Below are positions 14,951-23,824 of a stretch of 64,000 nt of DNA, piece after piece; the first letter of the stretch is position 1, and the number at the start of each line of letters is the position of its first letter. The notes under the pieces are model-generated. The model searched no databases. It worked only from the letters and a program-made list of their open reading frames with translations, and was not told the origin of the DNA. The stretch covers positions 2,922,562-2,986,561 of the forward strand of contig AP024673.1 in the NCBI GenBank assembly GCA_025998675.1, read 5' to 3'. This stretch comes from Fimbriimonadales bacterium. GTDB lineage: Bacteria; Armatimonadota; Fimbriimonadia; Fimbriimonadales; GBS-DC. A program made the position numbers and the translations under genes.

Positions 14951-17599
14951 CTACAGCGCGCGCTGCGCAATCGCGTTCCCGTCGCAACTGAGCAGCACCT
15001 GCTCGTCGTCGATGACCGTCTCCAGATGCACGGGGCGTCCCCAGAGGCGCACCAGATAGCGCAGGCAGCGCGTCGTGCGTTGCATATCGAGCGGCTTGCC
15101 GTCGTAGTGATGCTTCAGGTACAGTTCGCCGCGATGCTCCCAGTCGCCGTCCTCGACGGTAATCACCGGCGCGCCGAAGTTGGTCATGTTGTCCACCAGC
15201 GTATTGCGCACCACGCGCCAGTCGGTCTCGTCCACCACCCACACCAGCTCGCCGTTGCGCTCTTCCACGCGGTAGGTGTAGAGGTCTAACTCGCGCACCA
15301 GTTTCTCGGTGAGGTACTTGTGCAGGAAGGTCTGGTCGCACTCCAGCGTGCGCACTTCGAAGAGTTTCTGCATCCCCTGCCCGACGGGTCGCTCGATGCG
15401 CGTCCCCAGCCAGTCGGTCTCCTGCTCGTCCGGGTCTACCTCGCCGTTCCAGCGACGCTCGATGTCGCGCAGCACCTTGTAGCCGACATAGTAGGGGTTC
15501 AGGTTCATGCGCGAGCCGGGCTGAATCACCGAAGAGTGCATCTTGCGGAACTGCACATGCTCATCGGGGGTGAGGGGGAGGTTTTCCAGGATGCGCTCAT
15601 GCCAGAACGAGTTGTGATGAATCATCCCGTTGGCGACATAGCGGTGCGCCTCGGCGACCGTGATGTCGTAGACCGTTGCGCGCCCCTGCTCGATGCGAAC
15701 GACGGCGTCGTAGGGTTCCTGCTTACAAAACCAGCGTCGCCTCTCGAGGTAGCGCTGAAGCGCTTCGGCTTTTCGTTTGAGCGCGAACCCGATTTTTTCT
15801 GCGAAGACGCGCGCTGCTGCGCCGCGAATGCCCAGCTGGTAGACGCCGTTCTGGGGCGGCGTGATTGACGACAGCACGCCGAAGTTGAGCAGAACGACCT
15901 GAGTCGTGCGTACCAACGACTCGGACGCACTGGAGAGGATTACGCCCGCGCTGCCTGCGTAAGCGTCGGCATCGAAGTAGCCGCGCAGGAACGCAGCCAC
16001 CACCTCACGCGGGGACTGCAGCACGATCGACGGGATAGACTTCTGACGCGCCTTGCACTCTGGGCGCAATCCAATCGCGACGAACAGTTCTCGGAGCGCA
16101 CGGGAATGAACGGCAATCCGCCAGCGCGCGCTGTTGTCCTGCATGTCGTATTTCACACGCGGATTGCATCCCCAGCTGCGCAGCAGGCTCGTCAATCGCT
16201 CCACGATTTCAGCGTCGCCCGTTGTGAACGCGATGCCTGATTTGGTGAAGTTGCCGTCGCCGACAAAGTAGCCGATGAGGTAAGCCAGCTCCTCGTTGAG
16301 GTATTCGGGCAGGCGCAGGGTATGGCGTGTGGCGAGGACGCGCCCGCAATTGGTCGGCGGCAGGTTGTAGCGCTTAAGTGCCTGCTCAATTGCCTCTGCC
16401 CGTCGGGTTTTCCGCCCGCGCAAGTGCCGCAGTACCGTGTAGTACGAGACGCCCGCCGCGCGCGCGACATCCGCAAGCGTGGCGCTGCGCTCCCGCAGGG
16501 CAGGCAATTGCTGGTAGGACTGCGCCCAGACCTCCGTGTTGACAGCAAGGGCAACCTCATCGCCCACAGCTATATCCTGCAGGTACATCCAGCGTCCATC
16601 CCGCAGCAGCACGCGGTGCTGATACGCGCCCTCGATCACGAAACCCCGCCGTGTCGTGATTCGCAGCGTGGGCGTGTCTGGCTGGCAGTGATAATCCTCC
16701 ACCGGGCGCGTCTCGTTCGTCGTTCCAGTCGCCACTGCAGCAGGCGTCTGGCGCGTCGCATACAGGTCGTCAAAGCGTATCATCCCCCGTGAGGTCGCCA
16801 GCAGCGAGTCGCCCGTCGCGCACGCCCAGCCCTCGTTGATAATCTTGGTCTTGATTTGCGGTAGAAAGTAAATCATCTCTTCGCGAATCATGCTGATGAT
16901 GTCGCGTTGCCAGTCTTCCAGCACGCGCGAGTGGTCGCGAACAAACAGCAGCAGGTCTTTCTGCGGCTCTTCGGGGATTTTGCGCGGCTTGGGTTCGGGT
17001 TTGGGCTTGGGCTGCGCCATGTAGAAGAGGTCTTCGTAAGTGTCGCCGACCGGGCTGGGTTCCCGCGATTCCTGCATGCGGGGCGGCGCGCCGTAGGTCG
17101 GCAGCACGGGGTCGATATGCTCTTCGATGGAAAGCACCGCGTCCAGAAACTGCTCCACGACCAGCGGACCATGCACCATTTCGTAGTGGCGGATGCGTTC
17201 CGCGTGCAGGCGGGCGCGCTCGATCATTTTGCGGTCGGTATGTTCGAAGTAGATGTTGTTTTTGAAAAAGTCGGAGTGTCCGTACACATGGGCAATCACC
17301 AGCTTGTGCGCCAGCATGTCGTTCACATCGAGCAGGAACGCCTGCGAGGGGTCGCAGTTGAAGACCAGCTCGTAGATACGGCTCACGCCGTACTCATACA
17401 TGGTTTTCTGCACATGGTAGTCGCGCCCGAAGGTCCAGTGCGAGAAGCGTGCGGGCAGGGCATACGACCCCAGTTCGTAAATCACATGGGCGGGCGCGAC
17501 TTCAAAATGCACTGGGAACGGGTCCAAGCCCATTTCCAGCGCTTTTTCGTAAATCATCTCGATCCAGCGTTCCAGTTCGGCGCGTTCAGCCTGCGTCAT
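14951..17599 (-). CDS. SpoVR family protein containing an intein
   Basis: 882-residue precursor. After removal of residues 260-663 the host protein is 478 residues, the normal SpoVR length. N-extein: RWIEMIYEKALEMGLDPFPV, HWTFGRDYHVQKTMYEYG and a Pro/Lys linker (KPKPEPKPRK). The insertion lies in the conserved NEGWA/SFWHERIL motif, and the joined sequence restores it exactly. C-extein: MNLNPYYVGYKVLRDIERRW to the end. Known of the family: needed for the spore cortex in Bacillus; elsewhere of unclear function and usually near prkA and yeaH, which are absent here. Start ATG 17599. Convergent with the glycosyltransferase gene; not obviously in an operon. Confidence 0.93.
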   Translation of the reverse strand: MTQAERAELERWIEMIYEKALEMGLDPFPVHFEVAPAHVIYELGSYALPARFSHWTFGRDYHVQKTMYEYGVSRIYELVFNCDPSQAFLLDVNDMLAHKLVIAHVYGHSDFFKNNIYFEHTDRKMIERARLHAERIRHYEMVHGPLVVEQFLDAVLSIEEHIDPVLPTYGAPPRMQESREPSPVGDTYEDLFYMAQPKPKPEPKPRKIPEEPQKDLLLFVRDHSRVLEDWQRDIISMIREEMIYFLPQIKTKIINEGWACATGDSLLATSRGMIRFDDLYATRQTPAAVATGTTNETRPVEDYHCQPDTPTLRITTRRGFVIEGAYQHRVLLRDGRWMYLQDIAVGDEVALAVNTEVWAQSYQQLPALRERSATLADVARAAGVSYYTVLRHLRGRKTRRAEAIEQALKRYNLPPTNCGRVLATRHTLRLPEYLNEELAYLIGYFVGDGNFTKSGIAFTTGDAEIVERLTSLLRSWGCNPRVKYDMQDNSARWRIAVHSRALRELFVAIGLRPECKARQKSIPSIVLQSPREVVAAFLRGYFDADAYAGSAGVILSSASESLVRTTQVVLLNFGVLSSITPPQNGVYQLGIRGAAARVFAEKIGFALKRKAEALQRYLERRRWFCKQEPYDAVVRIEQGRATVYDITVAEAHRYVANGMIHHNSFWHERILENLPLTPDEHVQFRKMHSSVIQPGSRMNLNPYYVGYKVLRDIERRWNGEVDPDEQETDWLGTRIERPVGQGMQKLFEVRTLECDQTFLHKYLTEKLVRELDLYTYRVEERNGELVWVVDETDWRVVRNTLVDNMTNFGAPVITVEDGDWEHRGELYLKHHYDGKPLDMQRTTRCLRYLVRLWGRPVHLETVIDDEQVLLSCDGNAIAQRAL
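15611..16822 (-). mobile_element. Intein with LAGLIDADG homing endonuclease inside spoVR
   Basis: 404 residues encoded in frame, from Cys260 to Asn663 of the precursor, with Ser664 as the +1 nucleophile. Splicing blocks: block A CATGDSLL, block B region GAYQHRVL, block F VYDITVAEAHRYVANG and block G MIHHN followed by Ser. Two LAGLIDADG-type motifs are visible, YLIGYFVGDGN (Asp448) and FLRGYFDADAY (Asp543, Asp545), so the endonuclease domain looks intact. Between block B and the first endonuclease motif is an added helix-turn-helix, TLADVARAAGVSYYTVLRHL, probably a DNA-recognition module. All residues needed for protein splicing appear present. Confidence 0.93.
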
Positions 17600-17666
17600 A
17601 AATGCCCCCAGTCATGGATATTAACGCAGATAATTGTCGGCAGGTTCCAGCGGTTTCGTGAGGCGA

Positions 17667-17705
17667 TGAAAAATCGCGCCGAACCCCTATCGGGTTCGGC
17701 GCGAT
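17667..17705 (-). terminator. Intrinsic terminator after prepilin copy 3
   Basis: 14-bp perfect stem, arms 17673-17686 and 17692-17705, with 5-nt loop. Read on the minus strand it is followed by TTTTC, 28 nt after the prepilin stop. It separates the prepilin gene from spoVR further along the minus strand. Confidence 0.85.
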
Positions 17706-17732
17706 GGAATGTTGGTTGCGAAAGATTCAGGC

Positions 17733-18593
<861 letters not shown>

Positions 18594-18672
18594 AGGTCTG
18601 CTCATACCTCCTGTTGGTAATGGTTCTCCCCACTCTGCCTGCCCAAAAGTACAGGCTTTAGAATAAGACGAA

Positions 18673-18740
18673 GGCAGTCCCGTGAATCGGGGCTGCCCTC
18701 CTGGGAGTAGCCTATTATACCCCAAATGCGATTTTGTCAA
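18673..18740 (-). promoter_or_regulatory. Promoter and leader hairpin of prepilin copy 3
   Basis: Minus-strand TTGACA (18735-18740) and TATAAT (18714-18719) are 15 bp apart, shorter than ideal. Downstream in the leader a hairpin (about 18676-18700, GGCAG-CCCG with CGGG-CTGCC) is followed by TTCGTCTTATT. It might act as an attenuator or as a stabilising 5' hairpin. Confidence 0.45.
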
Positions 18741-18775
18741 GGGGTATACGGCAAAACTGTTAATTATTGGGGGCG

Positions 18776-19366
18776 TCAGAGGATTTCCGACGCCGTGATG
18801 ATACTTTGGGCAATCTCTTTCATCGTTTTGTTTTGATTGCGCGCCATGAAATGGATGCGTCGGAAGGCTTCCGATTCGCTGAGTCCCAGCCGGTCCATCA
18901 GGATGCCTTTCGCGCGTTCGATGAGTTTGCGCGTTTCGAGCGCTTCCTGCAGTTCGCGCACCTCTTTGTCTTTGGTTTGCATTTCGCGGAATCGGGTCAG
19001 GGCGACATTGATGGCGGGCGCGAGTTCCTGTTTGCGAAACGGTTTGAGCAGGTAGGCATACGCGCCGGCGGCGGTCGCCTGGTTGACCAGTTCCTCTTCA
19101 GCATACGCCGTGAGGAACACTATCGCGCAGGGGTGCTGAATTACTATCTGACGCGCGGCTTCGATGCCGTCCATCAACGGCATTCGAATGTCCATCACAA
19201 TCACATCGGGCTGTGCCTGGAGCGCGACGCGGACAGCATCCTCCCCGGTTTCTGCCTCTCCGACGACCTCGTAGCCCAGCTGCTCCAGCTGGGTACGCAC
19301 CATCAGTCGGGTCAGTTCCTCATCTTCCGCGACCATGACACGAATAGGCGATTTGTGCGTTTCCAT
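18776..19366 (-). CDS. Response regulator with ANTAR RNA-binding domain
   Basis: 196-residue antitermination regulator (AmiR/NasR type). Receiver domain residues 8-122: acidic pocket AEDEE, phosphoacceptor Asp59 in [11 protein letters not shown], Thr in FLTAYAEEE and Lys in YLLKPF. A coiled linker leads to the C-terminal ANTAR domain (about 130-190; [37 protein letters not shown]), which binds paired hairpins in mRNA leaders and prevents termination. Start ATG 19366 with GGAGGG 4 nt upstream. The cognate kinase is not adjacent. It lies just downstream of the Gfo/Idh/MocA gene (stop 19386) and is probably co-transcribed. Targets unknown. Confidence 0.92.
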   Translation of the reverse strand: METHKSPIRVMVAEDEELTRLMVRTQLEQLGYEVVGEAETGEDAVRVALQAQPDVIVMDIRMPLMDGIEAARQIVIQHPCAIVFLTAYAEEELVNQATAAGAYAYLLKPFRKQELAPAINVALTRFREMQTKDKEVRELQEALETRKLIERAKGILMDRLGLSESEAFRRIHFMARNQNKTMKEIAQSIITASEIL

Positions 19367-19385
19367 AGTTCCCTCCATCTCTCGC

Positions 19386-20474
19386 TTAGCTTCGCTTCGC
19401 TCGGCTTGCGGTATAGCGGCGCGCCATCTCCAGTTTACCTGCGGTGGAGTAGCAGGGGCTGTCGGGCGTGATGGGCAGTGGCACAACATCCCCTGTGAAA
19501 GCGGACTGGTAGATGGCAGTGATCAGTTCCAGCGCGCGTCGACCCTCCATAGCCGACACGCGCGGTTCGCGGTTCTCCAGCACGCTGGACACAAAGTCGT
19601 GAATCTCGGCGGTATGCCCTGGGATTTCCTGTTCCGGCACGGCGCGGCACGCTTCGCCGATTTGCAGATGGCGCTCCTCATGGCGGGAGTGGGGACGGAA
19701 CGGGAACATCTGCAACGAGCCGTGCGCGCCCAGAATCAGCAAGCGGCTGGAATCGGTCTCCAGCTCGGCGCAGGTTGCGGCGCAGAAGCTCGCTTTAAGC
19801 CCATCCCAGTAGAGCGTCGCCAGACACCAGTCTTCGACCTCAATCTGGTGCGCGACGGTGTCGATTTCGGCGTAGACGCGCTGGGGCGTCCCCAGCAGGT
19901 GGATCAGTAGGTCGAGGTGGTGGATGGCTTGATTGATGACCGCGCCGCCGCCTTCGGTCGCCCACTTGCCGCGCCAGGTGTTTTCGTAATACATCGGGCG
20001 TCGCCACCAGAGGCAACTTGCCTCTGCATAAAACGGCGTGCCAATCAGCCCGCGCTCGAGAATCAGCCGTGCGCGCTGCACATCGCTTTCGAAGCGCAGC
20101 TGAAACACGACGCTGAGACGCCGTTTCGCCTTCTGCGCCGCGCGAATCATCGCGTCGGCTTCCTCCAGACTGATTGCCAGTGGTTTTTCGACCAGCACAT
20201 GTTTGCCCGCCTGCAGGGCAGCGATGGCGACAGGGGCGTGGAGATGATGCGGCAGGCAGAGGCTGATAATCTGGATGTCGTCGCGCTTGAGCAGCTCCTC
20301 ATCCTCACTACTCCAGATGGGAATCTCGTAGCGGCGCGCGAAGGCGCGGGCGCGCTCCTCGTCGATGTCCGCGACGCCGATTAGATGCGCCTTTGCGCCC
20401 AGCATTTGATAGGCTTTCGCGTGCGCCGCCGCAATTCCGCCTGCTCCAATAATCCCAACGCCAACTGTCTCCAT
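19386..20474 (-). CDS. Gfo/Idh/MocA family oxidoreductase
   Basis: 362-residue NAD(P)-dependent sugar or inositol dehydrogenase family member. N-terminal Rossmann fold begins VGIIGAGGIAAAHAKAYQ; the catalytic-lysine motif EKPLA is in HVLVEKPLAISLEEAD; the C-terminal alpha/beta domain has WATEGGGAVINQAIHHLDLL with the conserved His. Substrate unknown. Start ATG 20474 with AGGAG 7 nt upstream. A well-formed promoter (20526-20554) precedes it. Its stop is 20 nt from the response regulator start, so the two probably form a unit. A second, distinct family member is at 51194. Confidence 0.9.
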   Translation of the reverse strand: METVGVGIIGAGGIAAAHAKAYQMLGAKAHLIGVADIDEERARAFARRYEIPIWSSEDEELLKRDDIQIISLCLPHHLHAPVAIAALQAGKHVLVEKPLAISLEEADAMIRAAQKAKRRLSVVFQLRFESDVQRARLILERGLIGTPFYAEASCLWWRRPMYYENTWRGKWATEGGGAVINQAIHHLDLLIHLLGTPQRVYAEIDTVAHQIEVEDWCLATLYWDGLKASFCAATCAELETDSSRLLILGAHGSLQMFPFRPHSRHEERHLQIGEACRAVPEQEIPGHTAEIHDFVSSVLENREPRVSAMEGRRALELITAIYQSAFTGDVVPLPITPDSPCYSTAGKLEMARRYTASRAKRS

Positions 20475-20525
20475 CCGCTTGCTCCTGGTCAAGCCCAGCC
20501 GTCTGGGACGCGAACCGTAGGATGT

Positions 20526-20554
20526 ATTGTACCCGCTGATGCAACGCAAGTCAA
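20526..20554 (-). promoter_or_regulatory. Promoter for the oxidoreductase/ANTAR unit
   Basis: On the minus strand TTGACT (20549-20554) and TACAAT (20526-20531) are spaced by 17 bp; the -10 is preceded by GGG, as in several other promoters here. A leader of about 45 nt follows, containing AGGAG. Confidence 0.75.
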
Positions 20555-20594
20555 AAAACGGCAGGAATAGGCTTCGAAGGGGCGAATTGCGCCC

Positions 20595-21311
20595 GTGATG
20601 GCGGTTGAGTTGAAGCAGGTGAGCGTGGCGTATGGCGAGCAAGGCGCCCTGCGGCGCGTGAGTCTGCGTGTGGAGCGCGGCGAGTTCGTGTTCGTGGTCG
20701 GCGCGACAGGCGCGGGCAAGTCGACGCTGTTCAAGCTGCTGTACGGCGAGTTGCGCCCGACGGAAGGCGAGGTGTGGGTGCTGGGCGCGCCCGTACACGC
20801 GCTCAAGCCGCGCGAGCTGCCCTTCCTGCGGCGGCAGATGGGCATCGTGCCGCAGGATTACCCGCTTTTGCCGCGCAAGACGGTGTGGGAGAACATCGCC
20901 TACGGCTTGCGCGCGATTGGCTACAACGAGAGCGCGGTGCGTCAGCGGGTGGCGCAGGTGCTGGCGCTGGTGGGGCTTAACGAGCAGGCGCGCCAGCTGC
21001 CCAGCCAGCTGTCGGGCGGCGAGGCGCAACGCGCCGCCATCGCCCGCGCCATCGCCAACAACCCGCCCCTGTTGATCGCCGATGAGCCGACCGCCAACCT
21101 CGACCCCGACACCTCGTGGGAGATTATCGAGCTGCTGATGCGTATCAACCTGCGCGGGGCGACGGTGATTGTCTCGACGCACAACCGCACGATTGTCGAC
21201 CGCGCCTGCCAGCGGGTCGTGGCGATGGATCGGGGGCAAATCCTCAGTGATGTGCCGCGCGGGGGCTATCCGATTGAACTCGACCGTCTGTATGCTTCGG
21301 TGTTGCTATGA
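20595..21311 (+). CDS. ftsE: Cell division ATP-binding protein FtsE
   Basis: 238-residue ABC ATPase that partners with FtsX at the septum to activate peptidoglycan hydrolases. Walker A GATGAGKST, Q-loop MGIVPQDYPLLPRKTVWENI, signature LSGGEAQR, Walker B LLIADEPTANLDP and H-loop VSTHN. GTG 20595 or ATG 20598 can serve as start. Overlaps ftsX by 4 nt (ATGA), the classic ftsEX arrangement. The C-terminus has a short extension (RGGYPIELDRLYASVLL). Confidence 0.92.
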   Translation: MMAVELKQVSVAYGEQGALRRVSLRVERGEFVFVVGATGAGKSTLFKLLYGELRPTEGEVWVLGAPVHALKPRELPFLRRQMGIVPQDYPLLPRKTVWENIAYGLRAIGYNESAVRQRVAQVLALVGLNEQARQLPSQLSGGEAQRAAIARAIANNPPLLIADEPTANLDPDTSWEIIELLMRINLRGATVIVSTHNRTIVDRACQRVVAMDRGQILSDVPRGGYPIELDRLYASVLL

Positions 21312-22183
21312 TCGATCGTGTCCGCTTCGTGTTGCAAGAGACCTGGGAGAGCCTGCTGCGCAACGCGACGATGCAGGCGGCGGCGATTAGCACCGCGTGT
21401 ATCGCGCTGATTTTGCTTGGGGGCGCGGGCATGGCGCTGTATAAGCTGGACGCCGCCGCGCAGGCGTTGCCCAGCCACTTTGAAGCGGAGGTGTTCCTCA
21501 AGATGAGCGCGACGCGCGAGCAGGCGCTCCAGCTGCAAGCCGCGTTGCAAGCGCGCCCTGAAATTGCGAGTGTGCGCCTGACCCCGCGCGAAGTCGCCTG
21601 GGAAGAGCAGAAGCAGAAACTCGCGGCGGATGTAAACCTCGCGGACATTCCGAACCCGCTGCCCGACAAGCTCACCGTGCGCGTGCGCGACCCGCAGCAA
21701 CTGCCCGCCGTCGCCGAGCGCATCCAGCAGTCGCCGCTGGTGGACGAGGTGATCGACAGCCGCGCCGAGCTACAGACGGTGCTGAGCCTGTCGCGTCTGG
21801 TGCGCTGGGTGGGGCTGGGCGCGGGCGGGCTGCTGCTGCTGGCGTCGCTCATCCTGATTTACAACACCGTGCGCCTGACGATTTTCTCGCGCCAGCGCGA
21901 GGTGCGTGTGATGGCGCTGGTGGGCGCGACGCTACGCTCGATACGGCTGCCGTTTGTTCTGGAGGGGATGACGCAGGGGCTGGTGGGCGGCGCGCTGGCG
22001 GCGACGCTGACGCTGCTGGCGGCGGCGTTCCTGTCGGACTATATGACCAGCCAGTGGGCGTTCCTGCGCGATTTGCCGCCCGGGATGCCCCCGTCGGCGG
22101 TGTTGATCGGGTTGCCCGCGCTGGGCGCGCTGATGGGCGGATTGTGCGCATGGTGGGCGACCCTGCGCTATGTGCGCATCTGA
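21308..22183 (+). CDS. ftsX: Cell division protein FtsX
   Basis: 291-residue permease-like subunit of the FtsEX complex. Layout: cytoplasmic N-terminus, TM1 (about 25-45), extracytoplasmic domain (about 50-165, the part that contacts hydrolases or their activators), then TM2-TM4 in the FtsX domain (about 170-285) with LVRWVGLGAGGLLLLASLI and VRVMALVGATLRSIRLPF. Short and without a long N-terminal tail, resembling Gram-positive type FtsX. Translationally coupled to ftsE. No dedicated hydrolase gene is adjacent. Confidence 0.9.
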   Translation: MIDRVRFVLQETWESLLRNATMQAAAISTACIALILLGGAGMALYKLDAAAQALPSHFEAEVFLKMSATREQALQLQAALQARPEIASVRLTPREVAWEEQKQKLAADVNLADIPNPLPDKLTVRVRDPQQLPAVAERIQQSPLVDEVIDSRAELQTVLSLSRLVRWVGLGAGGLLLLASLILIYNTVRLTIFSRQREVRVMALVGATLRSIRLPFVLEGMTQGLVGGALAATLTLLAAAFLSDYMTSQWAFLRDLPPGMPPSAVLIGLPALGALMGGLCAWWATLRYVRI

Positions 22184-22191
22184 GGGCGACC

Positions 22192-23190
22192 GTGCGGGGG
22201 CGACGCGCGTGGCTGGCGGGAACGCTGCTGCTGGGGGCGCTGGGCGCGAGCGGACTTATCTGCCTGCTCATCGGCGCAGTGCCGCTCAGCCTGGCAGCGC
22301 TGTGGGACGCCGTGCGCGGGCAGGGCGAGGAGACGACGCAAGTTATCTTGTGGGAGTTGCGTCTGCCGCGCGTGCTGACGGCGGTGATGGTGGGCGGCGT
22401 GCTGGGCTGCGTCGGCTGCGCGTTTCAGGGGCTGCTGCGCAACCCGCTGGCAGACCCTTATATTGTGGGCGTTTCGTCGGGCGCGGCGGTCGGCGCGGCG
22501 GTCGGCGTGTTGCTTGGCTGGCATATGCGCGGCTGGGGCTGGGCGATTGCGCTGCTGGCGTTCGGCGGCGGGCTACTGACGCTCATGCTCGCGCTGGGGC
22601 TGAGCCGACAGGCGGGGCAGTTGCGAATCCCCAGCTTCCTGCTGGTGGGCGTGTCGCTGAGCGCGAGCCTGTGGGGCGTGATTACGCTGCTGCTAACGCT
22701 GGCGGGCGAAGACCTCTCGCGCGTGATTTACTGGCTGCTTGGGGGGCTGCTGAATGCGGACTGGGCGCGCCTGTGGGGCGCGAGCGTTCCCGCGCTGGTC
22801 GGGTGTGCGCTGCTGCTGGCGCAGGCGCGCGCGCTCAACCTCTACACGGCAGGCGAGGAGACGGCGCAGCATCTGGGCGCGCCCGTGGAACGGCTCAAGT
22901 GGGTGGTGCTGGTGGGCGGCGCGCTGGCGACCGCCGCGACGGTGTCGATTGCGGGCGTCATCGGCTTCGTGGGCTGGATGACCCCGCACCTGCTGCGGCG
23001 CGTGGTGGGGGGCGACCATCGCGCGCTGATGCCCCTCTCCGCGCTGGGAGGCGCGCTACTTTTGCTCTGGGCGGACACGCTCGCGCGCACGCTGGCGCGC
23101 CCCGTGGAGCTGCCCGTCGGCGTGATTACCGCGCTGATAGGCGCGCCCCTCTTTTTGTGGGTGATGCGGAGCGAAACGCGGGCTGGATAA
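22192..23190 (+). CDS. FecCD/BtuC-type ABC transporter permease
   Basis: 332-residue inner-membrane permease of the iron-siderophore/vitamin B12 class with about 9-10 membrane segments. Motifs: RLPRVLTAVMVGGVLGCVGC, QGLLRNPLADPYIVGVSSGA, GVIGFVGWMTPHLLRRVVG and the C-terminal ELPVGVITALIGAPLFLWVM. I select GTG 22192 because GAGGG precedes it by 5 nt and the length then matches the family; longer starts would overlap ftsX. No binding protein or ATPase gene lies next to it. Its 3' end overlaps the convergent hicA-like gene by 65 bp. Confidence 0.88.
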   Translation: MRGRRAWLAGTLLLGALGASGLICLLIGAVPLSLAALWDAVRGQGEETTQVILWELRLPRVLTAVMVGGVLGCVGCAFQGLLRNPLADPYIVGVSSGAAVGAAVGVLLGWHMRGWGWAIALLAFGGGLLTLMLALGLSRQAGQLRIPSFLLVGVSLSASLWGVITLLLTLAGEDLSRVIYWLLGGLLNADWARLWGASVPALVGCALLLAQARALNLYTAGEETAQHLGAPVERLKWVVLVGGALATAATVSIAGVIGFVGWMTPHLLRRVVGGDHRALMPLSALGGALLLLWADTLARTLARPVELPVGVITALIGAPLFLWVMRSETRAG

Positions 23191-23428
23191 TCGCGCGGGA
23201 CTGAGGCTCTAAAAGTTTTTCCCATTCCTCGCGCGAGACTCCAGCCTGACGAAGAATTCGAGCAAGCAAATCACGACTGATGTCGCCCTGATGGGGATTC
23301 GGCAGCACAACCTTGACCTCGCCTCGAACCATGTACTGGTGCTTGCCGCCAGCATAAGGACCGACGAAGCCCAACTGCTTCAGATAGCGAATCAGGTCCG
23401 AACGCTTAATCGGACCAAACACTGGCAT
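23126..23428 (-). CDS. HicA-like toxin (mRNA interferase)
   Basis: 100-residue protein of the HicA/YcfA family, a double-stranded-RNA-binding-fold RNase that cleaves mRNA. Core: PIKRSDLIRYLKQLGFVG, then GGKHQYMVRG with the catalytic-type His30, and VVLPNPHQGDISRDLLARIL. Usual HicA length is 60-85; the last ~25 residues form an atypical basic tail that runs across the 3' end of the convergent permease gene. Start overlaps the end of the hicB-like gene by 1 nt. Function as toxin is inferred from family and pairing. Confidence 0.82.
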   Translation of the reverse strand: MPVFGPIKRSDLIRYLKQLGFVGPYAGGKHQYMVRGEVKVVLPNPHQGDISRDLLARILRQAGVSREEWEKLLEPQSRAIIQPAFRSASPTKRGARLSAR

Positions 23429-23673
23429 TAGACTGCCTCCTGCTCAACAGTCAAAGAGATGCCGTCCACAACGGGCAGCGTATGTCCCAGCCGTAGTCCC
23501 AGAATAATCCACCCTTCCAGAACCTCTTGCAGCGTCTCGCGACATGCTTCAAGGGTTGGCGCGTTGGCGTAAACCCCCTGAAAGCCGGGAATCTCCCCGT
23601 AGTAAGTATTGTCCGGCAAAATCTCGTAAGTCGCTCGACGCATAGCGCCCTGAATGTAGTTGGTTAGCAACAT
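23428..23673 (-). CDS. HicB-like antitoxin
   Basis: About 81-84 residues, partial RNase-H-like HicB fold: [29 protein letters not shown] split across residues about 17-45, then [20 protein letters not shown]. It lacks an obvious C-terminal DNA-binding helix domain, so it probably acts by binding toxin, with unclear autoregulation. Upstream of the toxin gene, as in hicBA-ordered modules. Start could be 23673 (AGGTGA 5 nt upstream) or GTG/ATG at 23682/23679. Confidence 0.8.
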   Translation of the reverse strand: MLLTNYIQGAMRRATYEILPDNTYYGEIPGFQGVYANAPTLEACRETLQEVLEGWIILGLRLGHTLPVVDGISLTVEQEAV

Positions 23674-23806
23674 GTTCATCACCTGCGACCGGCTCGAGGC
23701 GCGCCGCTGTTGGGGGAAGGTGCGCGCATCCGTTCACAAGAGAATTATATCCCATCTCCATGCGCCTGTGAAACAATCACTGTGGCTCTTCCGACATGCC
23801 GTCTGC

Positions 23807-23817
23807 TCAGGTACAAT
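23807..23817 (+). promoter_or_regulatory. -10 box of a putative leaderless asnS promoter
   Basis: TCAGGTACAAT ends at 23817, 7 nt before the asnS ATG at 23825. No Shine-Dalgarno is present between. A weak -35 like TTCCGA (23789-23794) is 17 bp upstream. Confidence 0.5.
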
Positions 23818-23824
23818 ACCCTCT

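Noticed and set aside
15611-16822. Reading the spoVR insertion as a separate endonuclease gene or a frameshift
   Set aside because: It is in frame on both sides, restores the SpoVR motif when removed, and has splicing residues at both edges, so an intein explains it better.
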